A stretch of DNA of 64,000 nucleotides, taken from NCBI GenBank assembly GCA_934433135.1, contig CAKRZO010000017.1, forward strand, positions 1 to 64,000, written 5' to 3'. Below, one piece after another: positions 60,961-64,000 of this stretch; position 1 is the stretch's first letter; the number at the start of each line of letters is the position of its first letter. The translations under genes and the position numbers were made by a program. The notes beneath the pieces are model-generated. The model saw only the letters and a list, made by a program, of their open reading frames with translations, ran no database searches and had not been told where the DNA came from. This DNA comes from an uncultured Acetatifactor sp. (GTDB lineage: Bacteria > Bacillota > Clostridia > Lachnospirales > Lachnospiraceae).

Positions 60961-62115
60961 TCAGGGCTTGTAGCGGATTGGTATGGAAAGAAGCTCTCGG
61001 ACACGTACTTCCAGTACTTTCTCAATCGCAGCCAAATGATCCTCCGGAAGGTTTAAGTGAGGATGTCGTTTGAAGCGGAATCCGATCATGCGACGCAGCT
61101 GCTCCTTTTGGCTGGCTCCCATTACTTCTGCACATACTTCTTCGAAACTGATGTTATAGGGATTCGAACGAGTCCGTGCATACTCATCAAGTACCGGAAT
61201 ATCTTCTTTGCCGGCATAGCAAAATAGGGATAGACCATTATCAAAAACAGGAGCAGGTGCAAGGATTTCCCCGGTATGATTATCTCTGAGTATACCAAAA
61301 TTACCAAAGTGACGGTCTTCGTTGTAGATCAGTGCATCAAATACCAACATGCTGCGAATTTGTTCCGAGAAATTTCGTCCTTTGGAATCATAATATTCAA
61401 GACATTTTTGGAGACCTCCGCTTTTTAAGATTCTGCCGATGGGGATATAAGAGATATCCTTGCTGGTAAATAAAGCACACTTGGATGCTGTAATTCCTTT
61501 CCAGTTTTCAAGATCGTAATGAACTGCATTTAACTGCATGGTTTCTGCAATTTGTGAGGCATAATATTCGCAATATGGTTCCCTGCCTGCATTGGAAGCC
61601 CCGCAGGTTCCGCCTTTGTAAAGGTAGATACCGTCATTTTCTATATACCGCCATGCTTTTGGAAGCATGCCGTTTGTAGTCAGTTCCGGAGAAGTGGTGA
61701 AAGCCTGCTTGCTTTGTCCGGCACCGGTGTATGCCACAAGAGCCAACATTTCAGAGAAACGGTTCTCATATAGATTGTATTTGTCGAACGTCCCATCAAA
61801 ATCTGCCGGGACAACCCAGTAGCTGTCATTCAGGGAAAGACCTTTACACACATCAATAATTCCCTTGGTATCGTTGTGACTAAGCCCCAATGTTTTGAGA
61901 ATTTCGTCTACAAAGGTTCGATTTTTAGGGATGACACGTCTCTCAAGCCATTTAATAATTCCCTCTTCGGTTCGTTCCATGTCAAGAGGCATAAGATGTT
62001 CGAAAGCAGTATTCACATTTATAATTTCAGCGACAAGACCCTCCAGGCCGCGCTTTTCCATAGAAAAGCGTATCAATGCCGTATCATAGATACGAAGACT
62101 GTAAATATTATTCAT
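60961..62115 (-). CDS. HipA/CtkA-like protein kinase
   Basis: 384 residues. The C-terminal half carries a HipA-type catalytic loop NEDRHFGNFGILRD (about residue 265), a metal motif PVFDNGLSLF, and upstream GIYLYKGGT, a possible ATP loop. HipA kinases phosphorylate tRNA synthetases or translation factors and cause growth arrest; CtkA of Helicobacter is a single-gene relative. No HipB-like antitoxin is beside it. The N-terminal ~100 residues are helical and unassigned. ATG at 62115 follows AGGAGG. Confidence 0.75.
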   Translation of the reverse strand: MNNIYSLRIYDTALIRFSMEKRGLEGLVAEIINVNTAFEHLMPLDMERTEEGIIKWLERRVIPKNRTFVDEILKTLGLSHNDTKGIIDVCKGLSLNDSYWVVPADFDGTFDKYNLYENRFSEMLALVAYTGAGQSKQAFTTSPELTTNGMLPKAWRYIENDGIYLYKGGTCGASNAGREPYCEYYASQIAETMQLNAVHYDLENWKGITASKCALFTSKDISYIPIGRILKSGGLQKCLEYYDSKGRNFSEQIRSMLVFDALIYNEDRHFGNFGILRDNHTGEILAPAPVFDNGLSLFCYAGKEDIPVLDEYARTRSNPYNISFEEVCAEVMGASQKEQLRRMIGFRFKRHPHLNLPEDHLAAIEKVLEVRVRELLSIPIRYKP

Positions 62116-62370
62116 CGCTTCCTCCTATCTTCGATCAGCGAAGAAATCTTTTCCTGTTCCATATGCATGTTAACACAAATGATAACAGCAGACAAGAGGA
62201 TAGTAAGAAAAACAACGGATAAAAAGTGCAGGTTATTAAAATTTCAGAAACAAATTGCATGATACAAACGCTTGTGGTACACTATAAGTGAGAGGCACCT
62301 TTCTGCGTTTAAGTGTTAGATTTGTATGGATATTATATCGACAATAACTTAAAGGAAAGGAAAAATTAAT

Positions 62371-63261
62371 TTGTATCAAATAAAATCTAATATGGAAAAA
62401 GCATTTCTCCAAAAGACAGGGGAAATTGCAAGAAAAACTGTAAAAGACAGCGTATTTACGGATCTGTTTCAAGAGCCGAAGTATCTAATACAGCTCTATC
62501 GGGCATTACATCCGGAAGATCGGGATGTAACAGAAGAGAGCATCCGCAATGTAACGATTAAAAATATACTGTTGGATCAGTGCTACAATGATTTGGGATT
62601 TTGCATTGGAGACAGACTGATCATTCTGGTAGAGGCTCAAAGTACATGGACGGTGAATATTGTGGTTCGCGGTCTTATGTATCTGGTGCAGACCTATCAG
62701 GAGTACAACGAGAGAACGGGGCAGAATTTATATGGCAGCAAGCCTGTGAAACTGCCGAAACCGGAACTGTATGTAATATATACAGGTGAACGAAAGACAA
62801 GACCTGAGTATCTATATTTGTCAAAAGTATTTTTTAACGGAGAGGAAAGCGCCGTTGAAGTGAAAGTAAAGATGATTTACGATGGCGAAGAAGGAGACAT
62901 TATAAATCAGTATGTAACCTTTACCAGAATTTATAATGAACAGGTGAAGCGATACGGAAGAACCCGGGAAGCTGTGTTGGAGACAATAGCGATTTGCAAG
63001 GACGAAAATGTATTAAAAGAGTATCTGGGAAGCAGAGAACAGGAGGTTGTGAGCATTATGATGTCGTTGTTTGATGATGAATACATTTTGAAGACCTATG
63101 TTGCTGATAAGGAAAAAGAGGCAGCTAAGAAAGCAGCTAAAACAGCAGCTTTAAAATTTTACAAAAAAGGTGTATCCATAGAGGATATTGCAGATTCGCT
63201 TGATGTACCCAAGGAAGAAGTAGAGGAATGGCTTGGGCTTTCCTGTAAACAGAATGGATGA
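62371..63261 (+). CDS. Rpn-family (PD-(D/E)XK) nuclease-like protein
   Basis: 296 residues from TTG 62371, 10 nt after AAAGGAAAGG; ATG 62392 is a possible alternative. Family features: KDSVFTDLFQEPKYLIQLYRAL, LGFCIGDRLIILVEAQST (E-Q nuclease motif) and NIVVRGLMYLVQTYQEY. Rpn proteins promote recA-independent recombination, and many copies exist in Lachnospiraceae. The C-terminus is a Lys/Ala helix plus a small helix-turn-helix (SIEDIADSLDVPKEEVEEWL). Divergent from the HipA-like gene, inside the 24-bp direct repeats. Confidence 0.82.
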   Translation: MYQIKSNMEKAFLQKTGEIARKTVKDSVFTDLFQEPKYLIQLYRALHPEDRDVTEESIRNVTIKNILLDQCYNDLGFCIGDRLIILVEAQSTWTVNIVVRGLMYLVQTYQEYNERTGQNLYGSKPVKLPKPELYVIYTGERKTRPEYLYLSKVFFNGEESAVEVKVKMIYDGEEGDIINQYVTFTRIYNEQVKRYGRTREAVLETIAICKDENVLKEYLGSREQEVVSIMMSLFDDEYILKTYVADKEKEAAKKAAKTAALKFYKKGVSIEDIADSLDVPKEEVEEWLGLSCKQNG

Positions 63262-63387
63262 AGAATCCGGTATTCAATCTTTTATATTAAATTTGGATGA
63301 GTAACAATCGAGCATTTTTATGTAGCAAGTAGATTGGTAAAATTCGCACCACTGGTGCGAGAAATGGAGAACAACTGCCCTTTTTAA

Positions 63388-64000
63388 TCAGCCGCGTCCT
63401 TTCAGGGTCTGCCGGTACTGCCCGGGTGACATCCCGAACCGCTTCCCGAATCTGCGGATGAAATTGGCATAGTCGGTAAAACCGGATTCCTGGCAGATCT
63501 GTGCTATCGCCATATCGGAAAAAGTAAGCAGCTTATGGGCATAGGAAAAGCGCATATCATCCAAAGTTTCTTTAAAGCCGCAGCCGGTTTCTTCTTTGAA
63601 AAGCCGGGAAAAGTATGTGGGAGTAAGGCCGGTATAGGCAGCGGCCTCCTCCAGCGTGATGGCATCCCGGAAATGGTTGAGCAAATATAAAAGTGCTTTT
63701 GAGCGGAAAACATTCTCTCCGGAAGCAGAGAGGCATTTTAATTTGCCTATTTTACAGAGCAGACAGTTTAGCAAAAGGGGCGCATAGGACGGATCCTGCA
63801 TATGCCCGGTAAGCTCTGAAAACAATCCTTCCAGATAAGCTTTGTCCCGGTCAGGAACAAGACAGACAACCGGGGCGGGAGAATTTTGCACGGGAATATT
63901 TTGCACGGGAGCATTTTGCAAAGGAATATTTTGCTTTTGAGCAAAAGGTTCTTTTTTGTCGGAAAAATCGGTCAGATCCGATAAAATGGCGGCTTTTGCA
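63388..64000 (-). CDS. AraC-family regulator, 5' end beyond the window
   Basis: The frame is open on the minus strand from the window edge to a TGA at 63388. Seen are a Gln-Asn-Ile-Pro-Val repeat (QNIPLQNAPVQNIPVQNSP, about 63880-63935) and then a C-terminal AraC domain: ITLEEAAAYTGLTPTYFSRLFKEETGCGF and IAQICQESGFTDYANFIRRFGKRFGMSPGQYR. The sensor or cupin part would lie outside. Its stop codon overlaps the right 24-bp repeat. Confidence 0.88.
   Translation of the reverse strand, partial: AKAAILSDLTDFSDKKEPFAQKQNIPLQNAPVQNIPVQNSPAPVVCLVPDRDKAYLEGLFSELTGHMQDPSYAPLLLNCLLCKIGKLKCLSASGENVFRSKALLYLLNHFRDAITLEEAAAYTGLTPTYFSRLFKEETGCGFKETLDDMRFSYAHKLLTFSDMAIAQICQESGFTDYANFIRRFGKRFGMSPGQYRQTLKGRG

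Larger units (their letters stand above)
60934..63389. mobile_element. Insert flanked by identical 24-bp direct repeats (60934-60957, 63366-63389)
   Basis: The same 24 bases (beginning GGAGAACAACTGCCC) occur at both ends. The left copy is part of the glycan-locus terminator; the right copy runs into the stop codon of the AraC gene. Between them lie a HipA-like kinase gene and an Rpn-type nuclease gene, divergently arranged. Deleting one repeat plus the insert would rejoin terminator and AraC gene cleanly. No integrase is present, so the mechanism is unknown. Confidence 0.55.

Noticed and set aside
60961..62115. Classical HipBA toxin-antitoxin pair
   Set aside because: Only a HipA-like kinase is present; no small helix-turn-helix gene lies next to it on either side.

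Overview
The window looks like a chromosomal segment of an anaerobic, spore-forming clostridial gut bacterium, most likely a member of the Lachnospiraceae. The evidence is a conserved sporulation and division block (HU, RqcP, YabP, YabQ, DivIC, SpoIIE-type phosphatase, TilS, Hpt, FtsH), a CotS-like coat kinase, a GerA-type germinant receptor subunit, oleate hydratase, and several LplB/YtcP-type sugar ABC transporters under AraC or YesM/YesN control. Ribosome sites are strong AGGAGG types. I cannot name the genus from sequence alone.

Layout. 1-14 kb is an accessory region: a tyrosine-recombinase relic, a YgjV-like membrane protein, a GH4 alpha-galactosidase with its divergent AraC regulator, then an 8-kb sugar-uptake module (membrane AraC regulator, two permeases, binding lipoprotein, FAD oxidoreductase). 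The module is bounded by related ~105-bp sequences in opposite orientation and by IS21-like and IS110-like remnants. 13.7-23 kb holds an AAA/DUF4143 ATPase with twin palindromes upstream, a VTC polyphosphate-polymerase/DUF4956/Cthe_2159-type cluster, a GerA protein, a metallophosphoesterase lipoprotein and a PHP phosphoesterase. 23-30.4 kb holds oleate hydratase, a P-type ATPase with a low-complexity insert, a small Cys-rich secreted protein and two decayed genes (FtsX-type permease ectodomain, DUF4143 tail).

30.5-45 kb is core: PpiC-type foldase, CCA-adding enzyme, CotS kinase, HU, the yabP-to-ftsH block, a GH13 amylase, then tRNA-Tyr(GUA) and tRNA-Leu(UAA).

45-61 kb is the most interesting part: a polysaccharide-use locus with a YesM/YesN two-component pair facing a plus-strand set of one heparinase/alginate-lyase-like protein, two paralogous ~615-residue toroid-type proteins of a family I cannot name, a binding lipoprotein, a 974-residue fusion of the same toroid family to a GH105 unsaturated-uronyl hydrolase, and two permeases. 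Three promoters in it share one 60-bp design at exactly conserved spacing, which points to one regulon. My model is that the sensor pair detects an extracellular uronate oligosaccharide, the ABC transporter imports it, and the signal-less enzymes degrade it in the cytoplasm.

61-63.4 kb is a small insert, a HipA/CtkA-like kinase and an Rpn-family nuclease, set between two identical 24-bp direct repeats. The window ends inside an AraC regulator.
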